A stretch of 38,710 nt of DNA, from positions 1 to 38,710 of the forward strand of contig JAJRQF010000113.1 of assembly GCA_024280375.1 (NCBI GenBank), read 5' to 3'. This DNA comes from Alphaproteobacteria bacterium (GTDB taxonomy: Bacteria; Pseudomonadota; Alphaproteobacteria; Rhizobiales; Rhizobiaceae). Positions 7,698-17,088 of the stretch are shown here, piece after piece; position 1 is the stretch's first letter, and each line of letters begins with the position of its first letter. Made by a program: the position numbers and the translations under genes. The notes under the pieces were generated by a model, which saw only the letters and a program-made list of their open reading frames with translations, ran no database searches and was not told the DNA's origin.

Positions 7698-9275
7698 TTG
7701 AAGCAGAACCGAAAAAATAATCTGCCCAAAAACAAACAGCTGCAAGGTAAGGACAGGGTTGGGCTGGTTGCCCGAAAAATAGCTGCAAAACTATTGGGTA
7801 GTGTTTTGGACGAGAAAAAAAATCTCGACGCTTTGATTGACGCAAGTCACGGCGACTATGCCTATATCGCCCTGATTGCCAAGGACCGCGCCCTCATTCG
7901 CGCAATCCTGATGACCTGCTTGCGCCGGAAAGGTCAGATTGATGACGCCCTGTCCAAGGTGCTGGACCGCAAAACCCCCAAAAATGCCACCCATCTAACT
8001 CATTCGCTTTCAGTCGCCGCTGCGCAAATACTATTTCTTGATGTGCCAGACCGGGCAGCAGTAGATCTTGCGGTAACAGCCATTGGAGAAGACCGGCGAA
8101 CTGCCCGTTTTTCCAGCCTCGCCAATGCAGTTTTGCGCCGGTTATCAACGGAGAAAACAGAAATTCTGCAATCGCAAAATATTGGGCAATTGTGTATGCC
8201 GCCGTGGCTTTTCAAGCGACTTAGAAAATCGTTTGGTAAAAGTCGAGCCGGGCCAATTGCAGAAATTCTATGCCATGAAGCAGCACTCGATTTAACGGTT
8301 AAGTCATCGCCGGAATTATGGGCTGAAAAATTCTCTGGCATAGTATTGCCAAACGGATCAGTTCGATTAATTCCCAAGGGCCCAATTCCCAATATGGATG
8401 GTTATGATGACGGCGAGTGGTGGGTTCAAGATGCAGCCGCTGCAATGCCTGCAACTTTACTGGGCAATATTTCCGGTTTAAGTGTGGCTGATCTATGTGC
8501 GGCCCCCGGCGGTAAAACCGCACAACTTGTCCACGCGGGTGCCGAAGTCACGGCAATTGAAAAATCCCAATCACGCTTGCAGCGGCTACAAGAAAACCTC
8601 GAGCGACTAAAGCTTTCCGCAAACATCATCAACGCAGATATACTTCAATGGCAGCCTGAAAAGTTGTTTGATGCGGTTCTGCTGGATGCTCCCTGCTCAT
8701 CGACCGGCACCATTCGACGCCACCCGGATATTTTATGGACCAAAACCAGCGAGGACATTACCACCCTTGCCAAACTTCAGTTTGATCTGTGGAACAAGGC
8801 AATTGAGTTTCTCAAACCGGGCGGGCTAATACTCTTTTCAAACTGCTCATTAGACCGTGAAGAAGGCGAAGACCTATACGCCAGAATTTTGAAATCCCGC
8901 GATGATATCGAACCCGATCCAATTCTAGCCAGCGAGGCTCCCGGTCTAAATGATGCAATCACTGGACAAGGCACCTTGCGAACACTACCGATCCATTTTC
9001 CAAATTCTGATGTACGTATGGCTGGTCTCGACGGCTTTTTGCCGCGCGTCTGCGGCGTAAATGAATCATCAGCACGTCAATACAACGCCATCGTTTACCT
9101 GTATTGTATGATTCGAAATAGAATTCATCTTCTTCAGGAATTTGCCTATGGCAAGCTTTCAACCCTTGCGGCAAATGTCGAACCTTTGGCGCACCAGCTC
9201 TCTGGTGCAGTGGAGCACCGGTGTTCCCTCGCCCGAAGATCTGGTTGCAATCCCACTATATCTCAATCCAGGTGA
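7698..9275 (+). CDS. rsmB: 16S rRNA (cytosine-5) methyltransferase RsmB, apparent 3' frameshift
   Basis: Methylates a cytosine of 16S rRNA. An N-terminal NusB-like domain (about 20-150) is followed by a Rossmann methyltransferase: DLCAAPGGKTAQL (about 264-276), DAPCSSTGTIRRHPD (about 330-344) and SNCSLDREEGED with the catalytic Cys (about 380-391). I chose the TTG at 7698, with AAAGGA 7 bases upstream, over a TTG at 7671. The conserved protein should end soon after GLDGF. Adding one T to the T5 run at 9036-9040 restores FFAARLRRK and a TGA at 9062-9064. As read, the frame instead adds about 75 residues of unrelated sequence and overlaps the next gene by 128 bases. Confidence 0.9.
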   Translation: MKQNRKNNLPKNKQLQGKDRVGLVARKIAAKLLGSVLDEKKNLDALIDASHGDYAYIALIAKDRALIRAILMTCLRRKGQIDDALSKVLDRKTPKNATHLTHSLSVAAAQILFLDVPDRAAVDLAVTAIGEDRRTARFSSLANAVLRRLSTEKTEILQSQNIGQLCMPPWLFKRLRKSFGKSRAGPIAEILCHEAALDLTVKSSPELWAEKFSGIVLPNGSVRLIPKGPIPNMDGYDDGEWWVQDAAAAMPATLLGNISGLSVADLCAAPGGKTAQLVHAGAEVTAIEKSQSRLQRLQENLERLKLSANIINADILQWQPEKLFDAVLLDAPCSSTGTIRRHPDILWTKTSEDITTLAKLQFDLWNKAIEFLKPGGLILFSNCSLDREEGEDLYARILKSRDDIEPDPILASEAPGLNDAITGQGTLRTLPIHFPNSDVRMAGLDGFLPRVCGVNESSARQYNAIVYLYCMIRNRIHLLQEFAYGKLSTLAANVEPLAHQLSGAVEHRCSLARRSGCNPTISQSR

Positions 9276-10917
9276 CATTGAAGAAGCCCGCGAATATTAT
9301 GCAGGTCGGTTCGATTTCAATGGCGAATTACACAAAATAGAGGGTTCCTCACCCTTCGACATAGCAAATGCATCGCCCGAATGGATCTCGGACCTGCACG
9401 GTTTTACGTGGCTTCGGCATTTGCATCAGGTTGGTAGCCCAATTGCCAAATCAAATGCCCAAACACTGGTTCGCGACTGGTTGGAAAATTATTGTAACGA
9501 CACAACATATATCGCCTGGACCGTAGAGGTAACAGCAAACCGGGTAATTTCATGGTTGGCCCATGCGCGTTTGATCATCGAAAATTCAGATCAAACATTT
9601 TACCTGAACTTTCTGCAGAATATCGCGGCCCAGACCAGATATCTGATTTTATCGGTAAACTCGGGCCCTGCTGGACTTCCAAGATTGTTGGCAAAAACCG
9701 CGATTGCCTATACCTCCCTGTGTATGCAGGGGCAAAGCCCCACCAACCAGAAAAAACAAATTGCATCCGCCGCCAATTCACTGGGGTTAGAGCTGGTAAC
9801 GCAATTTTATGCCGATGGCGGGCATATATCACGCAACCCAGACATTGGAATTTCAGCCGCATCGGTGCTGCTGCCCCTCCACCACCTTTATCTTCAGCGA
9901 CAGGAAAATCCACCAATCCAACTCACTAACGCGCTGGATCGAATATTACCAATGCTCAAGTTCTTTGCCCATCCAGATGGCAGCGTCGCGCATTTCAATG
10001 GCAGTGGATTAAAAGATAAAAAGCTTCTGGCCTCAGTTTTAAAAGCCGGTGGGCATTCTGGAAAACCACCTGAAAATGCGGCACTTTCCGGGTATCAAAA
10101 AATGCAATCCGGAAGAACCAAGATCATCTTCGATACCGGCCATTCCCCAACTGATATATATTCACACCGCGCCCATGCCGCATGCCTCTCCTTTGAAATG
10201 TCATCAGGTACGAATAAAATAATTGTCAATTGTGGCACTCCAGCCCATCACCAGTTCAAATTAAGCCAGGCGGCCCGCTCCACAGCGGCCCATTCCACTG
10301 CTATTATCAACGACACATCAACGTGCCAATTCCAAAAAAACTATATCCCAACCTCAAACGACAGTGCGCTAATTTCCCCCCCCATATCAACCGGTATAGA
10401 CGATGTTAAAATACACCGGACATCCAACGATCAAGGTGCTGAGGTAATCGCATCTCATAATGGATATGAAAAACGTTTTGGCATCATTCACCAACGAACA
10501 ATTCAATTGTGCGAAGGCGGCAATATCGTAAATGGAACAGACCAGTTTACAGAAAATAAGGCAGAACAAAATTCTGACCGATTGAACACAATATCAATCC
10601 GGTTTCATTTACACCCAAGCTTAAGTACAAAAATCATAAACAACGGTGTCGCCGTACAATTGACATCATCCAACGGCGAAAACTGGATATTCACCTGCAT
10701 TGATGCACGAATTGATATCGGCGATTCAGTATACTTTCATCCAAAATCCGTGCAGGCCAAGCAAATTCTATTATCGACAATTATAGATACATCAACAGAA
10801 ATACGCTGGGTTCTTGAGAAGGTATTAGAGCAAGACACGCAAATTAATGGTGATAACAACCCACTTTCGCAACCCGCAGCGGATGATTTACTCGACTTAA
10901 TGTCCAAGAAGCAATAG
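9148..10917 (+). CDS. heparinase II/III-family protein
   Basis: 589-residue protein of the heparinase II/III-like family often found just after rsmB in Rhizobiales. An alpha-helical toroid-like first half (WISDLHGFTWLRHL, about residues 75-90; ARLIIENSDQTFYLNFLQNI) is followed by a beta-sheet half with HRAHAACLSFEMSSGTNKII and GTPAHHQFKLSQAARSTAAH, the region that in the family carries candidate catalytic His/Tyr residues. The substrate is unknown; members act on acidic polysaccharides, and a role in cell-envelope glycans is inference. The ATG at 9148 has AGGAA 7 bases upstream. No clear signal peptide is seen. Confidence 0.85.
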   Translation: MASFQPLRQMSNLWRTSSLVQWSTGVPSPEDLVAIPLYLNPGDIEEAREYYAGRFDFNGELHKIEGSSPFDIANASPEWISDLHGFTWLRHLHQVGSPIAKSNAQTLVRDWLENYCNDTTYIAWTVEVTANRVISWLAHARLIIENSDQTFYLNFLQNIAAQTRYLILSVNSGPAGLPRLLAKTAIAYTSLCMQGQSPTNQKKQIASAANSLGLELVTQFYADGGHISRNPDIGISAASVLLPLHHLYLQRQENPPIQLTNALDRILPMLKFFAHPDGSVAHFNGSGLKDKKLLASVLKAGGHSGKPPENAALSGYQKMQSGRTKIIFDTGHSPTDIYSHRAHAACLSFEMSSGTNKIIVNCGTPAHHQFKLSQAARSTAAHSTAIINDTSTCQFQKNYIPTSNDSALISPPISTGIDDVKIHRTSNDQGAEVIASHNGYEKRFGIIHQRTIQLCEGGNIVNGTDQFTENKAEQNSDRLNTISIRFHLHPSLSTKIINNGVAVQLTSSNGENWIFTCIDARIDIGDSVYFHPKSVQAKQILLSTIIDTSTEIRWVLEKVLEQDTQINGDNNPLSQPAADDLLDLMSKKQ

Positions 10918-10924
10918 ATTGGAA

Positions 10925-10946
10925 AATTACAATGATCGCTGTAATT
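10925..10946. terminator. possible weak hairpin after the heparinase gene
   Basis: AATTACA / TGTAATT with an 8-base loop lies 7 bases after the stop codon. The AT-rich stem and lack of a T-run make it a weak call. Confidence 0.25.
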
Positions 10947-11064
10947 GAATTGAAAATATTTGATTTCATTATATATTTAGGCTTGGTTTACCATAAAGTC
11001 GTATAATGGCCGCTAACATGTGCCAAAAGGCGCGCGAATATTGGTTCAAAAATTGAGGGCGGAA

Positions 11065-11613
11065 ATGTCTGCATCAAAATCGCTGATTACACTCATACTG
11101 CTGGCAATGTCAGGCACCCTGATTTCAAGCTGCACGCAAACTTCCAGGTTCGGCGGAAGCAGCTCTCAACCAGCGCCCCTTACACCCGCCCCGGTTGGGG
11201 TCGTTGAATCAAAAGAGCTTGATCCCGCCCAACCCGATAACCCGGTTGCGATAAATCCAGATGGAACAGATACTACGCTGGAGCCAGACGTCAAAGTTGC
11301 CGCCGCTCCGCCTCCCGCAGATGGTGGTAAAGAGGTAACACGAGAAGCCCTGATTGGCGCCTGGCAGGTAAACACTGGAGGCTCCCAATGTCAGATATTC
11401 CTTGCCCTGACCAAATGGTCTGGCGGGTATCGCGCCGCATCTCGTGGCTGTGCAGCAGCAGCCCTTGCCGATGTACAGGCTTGGGATGTGAAGGGAAAAC
11501 AGGTTATATTGGTCGATTCAAGCGGTGGAACCGCCGCCAGGCTTTATCGTTCCGCCAGCACGCGATATGATGGTTCTACCGCCGCCGGTGGAGCTATTTC
11601 ATTCTCACGCTAA
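11065..11613 (+). CDS. Omp19-like outer-membrane lipoprotein, AprI/Inh protease-inhibitor family
   Basis: 182-residue lipoprotein. The signal peptide ends in a lipobox with Cys23 (LISSC). A proline- and acid-rich linker of about 75 residues follows, then an AprI/Inh-type beta-barrel domain from about residue 95: LIGAWQVNTGGSQCQIFLAL, GGYRAASRGC, WDVKGKQVILVDSSGGT and a C-terminal GGAISFSR. This order and ending match my memory of Brucella Omp19, a surface lipoprotein that inhibits host proteases. The two cysteines (in GGSQC and SRGC) probably form the family disulfide. I start at the ATG at 11065 (GAGG 6 bases upstream) instead of the earlier 11020 codon because it yields a proper signal peptide. 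The gene is monocistronic. Inhibition itself is inferred. Confidence 0.88.
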   Translation: MSASKSLITLILLAMSGTLISSCTQTSRFGGSSSQPAPLTPAPVGVVESKELDPAQPDNPVAINPDGTDTTLEPDVKVAAAPPPADGGKEVTREALIGAWQVNTGGSQCQIFLALTKWSGGYRAASRGCAAAALADVQAWDVKGKQVILVDSSGGTAARLYRSASTRYDGSTAAGGAISFSR

Positions 11614-11697
11614 AATCTTCAGGCTGTCAATTCAATTGACTATTGATTAGGGTCTCAATCCAACCCAGCCATATTCTTAATTGAGTCCAGACCCAAA

Positions 11698-12897
11698 ATG
11701 GCCATTGAACATCTATCCCCTGGCATTTCTGTTCCCGATGGAACCGGCCTTGCAAATGCCTATCAAAAGAGAATTGATGCGGGTGAATTTGACGATGATC
11801 CTGCCCAGCGAATTTTAGTTCAAAAACTCGATACCCTACTTTTGTCGCTGCAAAATTCACAACTGGCATCAAAACAAAGCGCACTTGGCTGGCTTTTCTC
11901 CAACAAACGCACAACCATTGCAAAAAACAAAGGCCTCTATATATGGGGCTCAGTCGGGCGCGGAAAAACCATGCTCATGGACATGTTTTTTGACCAGGTG
12001 AGCGGCATTAAAAAACGCCGCGTCCATTTCCACGATTTTATGCAGGATACGCATGAACAAATTCATGCCCACCGCCAAAAACTGAAGCGTGGAGAAACAA
12101 CAGAAAAAGACCCGCTGCCGCCGGTTGCACGGGCAATTGCTGCAAATGCGGAATTATTGTGTTTTGATGAATTTTCTGTAACCGATGTCGCAGACGCGAT
12201 GATACTTTCAAGACTGTTTACCAAACTGTTTGAACAAGGTGTCATCGTCGTGGCAACCTCTAATGTGGCCGTTGAAGCACTGTACCCGCACGGATTGAAC
12301 CGTCAATTCTTCCTCTCTTTTATTGAATTACTGAAAAGCAATGTGAATACTTTCTGGCTGGATGCCCGCGCAGATTTCAGGCTTGAAAAGCTCGCCCGGG
12401 CAACTGTATACATCCTTTCCACATCGCCAACGGGCGCTACTGATTTAAATTTCTTGTGGCAGGAATTGACCGGAACCGTGTTGGGAGGCCGCGAAAAACT
12501 ATTAGTCAAAGGCCGGGAACTGATCGTACCTCAAGCATCTCGCGGCGCGGCGCGGTTCACATTTGATGAATTATGCGCTAGGCCTTTGGGTGCCGCCGAT
12601 TATATTACGATTGCCAACCGATATCACTCAATTTTCATTGACCAAATCCCTCAAATGGGGCTTCATATGCGCAACGAGGCCAAGCGCTTTATTATTCTAA
12701 TCGATACCCTGTATGACAACCACATCAACCTGCTGTGTACCGCCGAAACAACACCTGAAATGCTCTATACCGCGACATCCGGGGTCGAGCATTTCGAGTT
12801 TGCGCGCACCGCCTCACGATTGATTGAAATGCAGTCACACGAATACCTTGAGAAAAGCCGTAACCTCGATCATAAGCAAACACATCAAACCGGATAA
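11698..12897 (+). CDS. zapE: AFG1-like ATPase, cell division protein ZapE
   Basis: 399-residue P-loop ATPase of the AFG1/ZapE family. Walker A is GSVGRGKTMLMD (about 83-94) and Walker B is LLCFDEFSVTD (about 153-163). The conserved VVATSNVAVEALYPHGLNR (about 184-202) and a C-terminal FDELCARPLGAADY block complete the pattern. In E. coli ZapE binds FtsZ at late division stages; mitochondrial AFG1 relatives act in protein quality control. The ATG at 11698 begins the frame. The next gene starts 21 bases after its stop, so the two are probably co-transcribed. Confidence 0.93.
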   Translation: MAIEHLSPGISVPDGTGLANAYQKRIDAGEFDDDPAQRILVQKLDTLLLSLQNSQLASKQSALGWLFSNKRTTIAKNKGLYIWGSVGRGKTMLMDMFFDQVSGIKKRRVHFHDFMQDTHEQIHAHRQKLKRGETTEKDPLPPVARAIAANAELLCFDEFSVTDVADAMILSRLFTKLFEQGVIVVATSNVAVEALYPHGLNRQFFLSFIELLKSNVNTFWLDARADFRLEKLARATVYILSTSPTGATDLNFLWQELTGTVLGGREKLLVKGRELIVPQASRGAARFTFDELCARPLGAADYITIANRYHSIFIDQIPQMGLHMRNEAKRFIILIDTLYDNHINLLCTAETTPEMLYTATSGVEHFEFARTASRLIEMQSHEYLEKSRNLDHKQTHQTG

Positions 12898-12918
12898 CAC
12901 AGCAAAAGGGCAATTTTA

Positions 12919-14133
12919 GTGCGGCATCGTTTGGTATCAATGGCAGCAATAATATTGCTGATTTCAGTGTCTCTGCAATCCGGCATATCACAAGCGCGCC
13001 CGCATATTTTGCTGGAAGCGGTTTCTGGGAAGGTGCTATCCCATAGACAGGCCTTTGATCGATGGCACCCCGCATCTTTGACCAAAATGATGACCGCCTA
13101 TGTGGTATTTGACGCGATAAAATCGGGTGAAATTACCATGAGTTCACCGGTGCGGGTTTCAAAATACGCACTTTCAAAACCGCCAAGCAAAATGGGGTTT
13201 CCGGTCGGCACTATTTTGAACATTGAAAACGCTCTCAAGATAATTTTGGTAAAATCCGCCAATGACATTGCGGTGGCAATCGCCGAATCCCTTTCAGGCA
13301 GCGAAAAGTCATTTGCAGCACGCATGAACAAGACCGCCCGCAAACTTGGAATGAACGGGACAAATTTTGTAAACCCCCATGGCCTGCACGATCCCCTGCA
13401 ATATACCACGGCTCGAGATTTGGCATTACTGGCACGGGCGCTTTTTCGCAATTACCCGCAATATGCCCACCTGCTGAAAGTTCCTCTGCTGCGTTTTGGC
13501 AATAAACGACTAAAATCTTACAACCGCCTGCTTGGCCGTTTTAAGGGCGCAGATGGCATAAAAACCGGCTATATTTGCGCATCGGGATATAACATTGCTG
13601 CCAGTGCAAGCCGGTCCGGTAAGCGGCTGATTGCCATCGTACTTGGCGCAGCAAGCTCCCACGAACGTGGAATTCGCACGGCAAAACTGCTGAATGCAGG
13701 GTTTGAAGGAAAAACCGGCAAAAGTGCAGGATCCATTGAAAATCTGCGCCCCTATGGCACATCGCGTTATGTTGCAAACAATATACGTGATGAGATTTGC
13801 AAACGAAAAAAGCGCGCAAAAAAGGAATCAAGAAAACAAAGAAGAGCCCGCTGGAAGGCCGAAGCGATCAAGCGAGAGACCGAAAACCTGGTTTATTTCA
13901 CCCCACGCAAACCAGTTGAACCGGTTGTGGTAATCCTTGGAAACGCATTTGGCCCAAGCCCAACGGGTATCAAAACCGTCGATGGCCACACACCGCCACC
14001 CTATGTTCCTATTCCAACAAAAAGGCCAGAATTCCAGATGGCCCGCATTGACGATCTTCCACCTTTCAACAAAAGCAAACTGCGCGGTTCTATTCCGCTG
14101 CCTACCTATCGCGCATCCGCAATAAATCAATGA
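12919..14133 (+). CDS. D-alanyl-D-alanine carboxypeptidase (penicillin-binding protein, S11 family)
   Basis: Periplasmic serine DD-peptidase that trims peptidoglycan stem peptides. After a signal peptide (residues 1-26, cleavage near SQA-RP) the three active-site motifs appear: SLTK (about 53-56), SAND (about 114-117) and KTG (about 215-217). The second half carries a very basic stretch (CKRKKRAKKESRKQRRARWK) and a proline-rich tail; the basic patch may bind anionic wall or membrane polymers. I use the GTG at 12919 (AAAAGGG 8 bases before it); ATG 12940 is possible. It sits between zapE and a CobW gene, overlapping the latter by ATGA. Confidence 0.92.
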   Translation: MRHRLVSMAAIILLISVSLQSGISQARPHILLEAVSGKVLSHRQAFDRWHPASLTKMMTAYVVFDAIKSGEITMSSPVRVSKYALSKPPSKMGFPVGTILNIENALKIILVKSANDIAVAIAESLSGSEKSFAARMNKTARKLGMNGTNFVNPHGLHDPLQYTTARDLALLARALFRNYPQYAHLLKVPLLRFGNKRLKSYNRLLGRFKGADGIKTGYICASGYNIAASASRSGKRLIAIVLGAASSHERGIRTAKLLNAGFEGKTGKSAGSIENLRPYGTSRYVANNIRDEICKRKKRAKKESRKQRRARWKAEAIKRETENLVYFTPRKPVEPVVVILGNAFGPSPTGIKTVDGHTPPPYVPIPTKRPEFQMARIDDLPPFNKSKLRGSIPLPTYRASAINQ

Positions 14134-15239
14134 CGCAAGCAAACCCTATACCGCTCAGCGTAATCACAGGCTTTTTGGGCAGCGGAAAAACAACATTACT
14201 GAATAATTTATTGCAGGAAACACAAATGGCCAATACGGCCATTATCATCAACGAATTTGGTGATATCGGCATCGACCACCTGCTGGTGGAAACCGCCGAT
14301 GAAGGAATTATCGAGTTATCGGATGGCTGCCTGTGCTGCACCGTTCGAGGCGAACTTGTTGATACATTATTGCGGTTGTTAAAACGCCTCGATGATCCCG
14401 ATGTTCAAATAAGCAGGATAGTTGTTGAAACAACCGGCCTTGCTGACCCGGCACCGATATTACACACAATCATGTCCCATCCCGTATTGAGTGAGCACAT
14501 GCGGCTTGATGGCGTAATCACCGTGGTCGATGCTGTTAACGGCAGCAACACACTTGAGGCGCACGAAGAGGCCGTCAAACAGACCGCCATGGCAGATCGG
14601 CTTGTGCTTACCAAAAGCCAGTTGCAACCAGATCACACAGAGACAGAATTACTGCTGCATCGCATTACAAGATTGAACCCGGCAGCACCCGTCATTGATC
14701 TGAATTCACAACAGAAAACAACCGGCACACTATTTGAAAAACTGTTCAATTGCGGGCTCTATGATCCGGCAAGCAAAACGGTTGATGTAGCCCGCTGGCT
14801 CCGCGATGAAGCAATCAATGAGAGCTCACACGATCATCACCATCACGATGTAAACCGTCATGATGCATCCATCCGGGCGTTCACCCTAACCCACGACATT
14901 CCAATTGAGGCCTCGGCCATTCAAGCTTTTCTCGATCTGCTGCGTTCCGCCCATGGCCCGAAACTATTGCGGTTAAAAGGCATTATTCAAACAGCTGAAA
15001 ACCCGGAAAAGCCAGTTGTTATTCATGCGGTACAACACCTGTTTCATCCACCGGCAACTCTTGCGGAATGGCCTGATGATGATCACCGAACACGTATGGT
15101 GCTTATTACAAAAAACCTTGCACCGGAATTCGTTGAGCGATTGTTCAATGCCTTTATTGGCAAAGTCGCACCAGATACGCCAGACAGACAGGCGATGGAA
15201 CATAACCCACTGGCAATTCCCGGCCATTCCACAAAATAG
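14130..15239 (+). CDS. CobW/COG0523-family GTPase, putative metallochaperone
   Basis: 369-residue G3E GTPase. P-loop GFLGSGKTT (about 13-21), the metal-binding CLCC (about 67-70) preceded by ELSDGCLCC, and VVETTGLADPAP are all present. A histidine-rich linker HDHHHHDVNRHD (about 233-244) precedes the CobW C-terminal domain. COG0523 proteins insert or traffic metals such as Zn or Co; the His-rich loop favours zinc or nickel handling, which is inference. The start ATG overlaps the stop of the carboxypeptidase gene (ATGA), so translation is coupled. No cobalamin genes are nearby, so I do not call it cobW. Confidence 0.88.
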   Translation: MTQANPIPLSVITGFLGSGKTTLLNNLLQETQMANTAIIINEFGDIGIDHLLVETADEGIIELSDGCLCCTVRGELVDTLLRLLKRLDDPDVQISRIVVETTGLADPAPILHTIMSHPVLSEHMRLDGVITVVDAVNGSNTLEAHEEAVKQTAMADRLVLTKSQLQPDHTETELLLHRITRLNPAAPVIDLNSQQKTTGTLFEKLFNCGLYDPASKTVDVARWLRDEAINESSHDHHHHDVNRHDASIRAFTLTHDIPIEASAIQAFLDLLRSAHGPKLLRLKGIIQTAENPEKPVVIHAVQHLFHPPATLAEWPDDDHRTRMVLITKNLAPEFVERLFNAFIGKVAPDTPDRQAMEHNPLAIPGHSTK

Positions 15240-15245
15240 AGGCGA

Positions 15246-15268
15246 AACCGGCTTTTCAATTACCGGTT
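15246..15268 (+). terminator. possible terminator after the CobW-like gene
   Basis: AACCGG / CCGGTT stem of 6 with an 11-base loop, followed by GGTTTATGG. It lies 7 bases after the stop codon. Confidence 0.35.
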
Positions 15269-15378
15269 GGTTTATGGCCAATTCCAGTCTATCGTAAAAG
15301 CTGAGACTGGTTGCCGCACAAAATAAAGATAAATGAATGCGTGCGACCTATTAGTTTATCCATTGCCGGGAGGAAATA

Positions 15379-17082
15379 ATGGCGAAATCAACGACAAAGA
15401 AAAAATCTGACCTTCAGCGACCGTGGCTTAAATCTTATCCCGAAAATGTTCCGCATGAAATTTCCGATCTAAAACATTTATCAGTTGCCGGCCTTATTGA
15501 AGAAGCGTGCAATAAATACTCCAGCCGGGTCGCATTTTCCTGCATGGGCAAGAACTTGACCTATAGCGAAGTTTTTGAAAAATCGACAAATATCGCCGCC
15601 TTTTTGCAATCAAAAGGCCTGGTAAAAGGCGATCGTGTCGCTATCATGCTACCCAATATTCTGCAATATCCCGTCGTGCTAGCGGGTATTTTACGGGCCG
15701 GCCTGGTGGTCGTGAATGTCAATCCACTTTACACGCCGCGCGAGCTTGAGCACCAGTTGAAAGACAGTGGTGCAAAAGCCATTTTTGTACTGGAGAATTT
15801 TGCGACCACTTTTGAAAAAGTGAGCGGCAAGGTTCCAACCGAACATGTAATTGTTACTCAAATGGGTGATTTGCTGGGCGGATTGAAAGGTACGATTGTC
15901 AATCTCGTGGTCAAGCATGTTAAGAAAATGGTGCCCGCCTGGTCAATTCCCGGCCACACCACATTCAACAATGCCATGGCAGAGGGAGCCACAAACGGAC
16001 TTGTACCGGTTGAATCCTTTCACAATGACTATGCGTTTTTACAGTATACCGGCGGCACAACGGGCGTTTCAAAAGGCGCCGCACTCACTAATGCCAATGT
16101 GCTGTCGAACGCTGCCCAAATCAATCTTTGGTTGCAGTCGCTGAATGACGGCAAAGGCCCTGGCGATGAACTGGTCTATATTTGCGCCCTGCCACTTTAT
16201 CATATTTTTGCCCTTACCGTGAATGCAATTATGGGAATGGATCTTGGTGCAACCAACGTACTTATTCCAAATCCACGTGATATTCCCGGCTTTGTTAAAG
16301 AGCTGGGCAAATGGAAGTTCCACGTATTTCCGGGTCTAAATACTTTATTCAACGCCCTGTTGAATGACGAGAATTTCCGTCAACTCGATTTCAGCAACCT
16401 GGTATTGACACTTGGCGGCGGAATGGCTGTTCAACAACCAGTAGCAGAACGTTGGAAAGAACTTACTGGCAGTAATATTTCAGAGGGCTATGGCCTATCT
16501 GAAACATCACCAGTGGCAACCACAAACCGGTTTGATGTTGCAAAATTTTCCGGCACAATTGGCTATCCAATGCCTTCAACCGACATTGCCATTCGCGATG
16601 ATGATGGCAATGATGTACCGCTTGGCGAAGTTGGGGAAATTTGCATCCGAGGCCCGCAGGTAATGGCAGGCTATTGGAACCTCCCAGATGAAACAGCTAA
16701 CGTTATGAGCGGCGATGGGTTCTTTAAATCGGGCGACATGGGTTTCATGAATGAGGCCGGTGAAACCAAGATTGTCGATCGCAAGAAAGATATGATCCTG
16801 GTATCGGGCTTCAACGTATACCCGAATGAAATCGAAGAGGTTGCTGCTGCCCATGACGGAATTCTCGAGGCTGCTGCAGTTGGTGTTCCTGATGAAAAAT
16901 CAGGCGAAATCGTGAAACTGTTCGTGGTGAAGAACGACAAAAACCTGACTGAAGATGATGTGCGTAAATGGTGTGCTGAAAATCTTACCAATTACAAACG
17001 CCCCAGATATATAGAATTCCGCGATGAATTGCCGAAAACCAATGTTGGTAAAATTCTACGCCGCGAATTGCGCGACAATTAG
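15379..17082 (+). CDS. fadD: long-chain fatty-acid-CoA ligase
   Basis: Activates fatty acids with ATP and CoA for beta-oxidation or lipid synthesis. 567 residues, normal for FadD. ANL-family motifs are in order: the phosphate loop YTGGTTGVSKGA (about 222-233), EGYGLSETSPV (about 368-378), FKSGDMG (about 449-455), DRKKDMILVSGFNVYPNEIE (about 465-484), and the late catalytic Lys in GKILRR (about 557-562). The ATG at 15379 has GGGAGG 8 bases upstream. The next gene begins 6 bases after the stop and is probably co-transcribed. Confidence 0.95.
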   Translation: MAKSTTKKKSDLQRPWLKSYPENVPHEISDLKHLSVAGLIEEACNKYSSRVAFSCMGKNLTYSEVFEKSTNIAAFLQSKGLVKGDRVAIMLPNILQYPVVLAGILRAGLVVVNVNPLYTPRELEHQLKDSGAKAIFVLENFATTFEKVSGKVPTEHVIVTQMGDLLGGLKGTIVNLVVKHVKKMVPAWSIPGHTTFNNAMAEGATNGLVPVESFHNDYAFLQYTGGTTGVSKGAALTNANVLSNAAQINLWLQSLNDGKGPGDELVYICALPLYHIFALTVNAIMGMDLGATNVLIPNPRDIPGFVKELGKWKFHVFPGLNTLFNALLNDENFRQLDFSNLVLTLGGGMAVQQPVAERWKELTGSNISEGYGLSETSPVATTNRFDVAKFSGTIGYPMPSTDIAIRDDDGNDVPLGEVGEICIRGPQVMAGYWNLPDETANVMSGDGFFKSGDMGFMNEAGETKIVDRKKDMILVSGFNVYPNEIEEVAAAHDGILEAAAVGVPDEKSGEIVKLFVVKNDKNLTEDDVRKWCAENLTNYKRPRYIEFRDELPKTNVGKILRRELRDN

Positions 17083-17088
17083 GTCAAT

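Noticed and set aside
9031-9275. Programmed frameshift or fused domain at the end of RsmB
   Set aside because: The extension resembles no domain, overlaps the next gene, and a single added T gives the canonical ending; a simple indel is more likely.
14821-14865. Histidine-rich coding stretch as a low-complexity artefact or tag
   Set aside because: It falls at the usual His-rich linker of CobW/COG0523 GTPases and is in frame with an intact protein.
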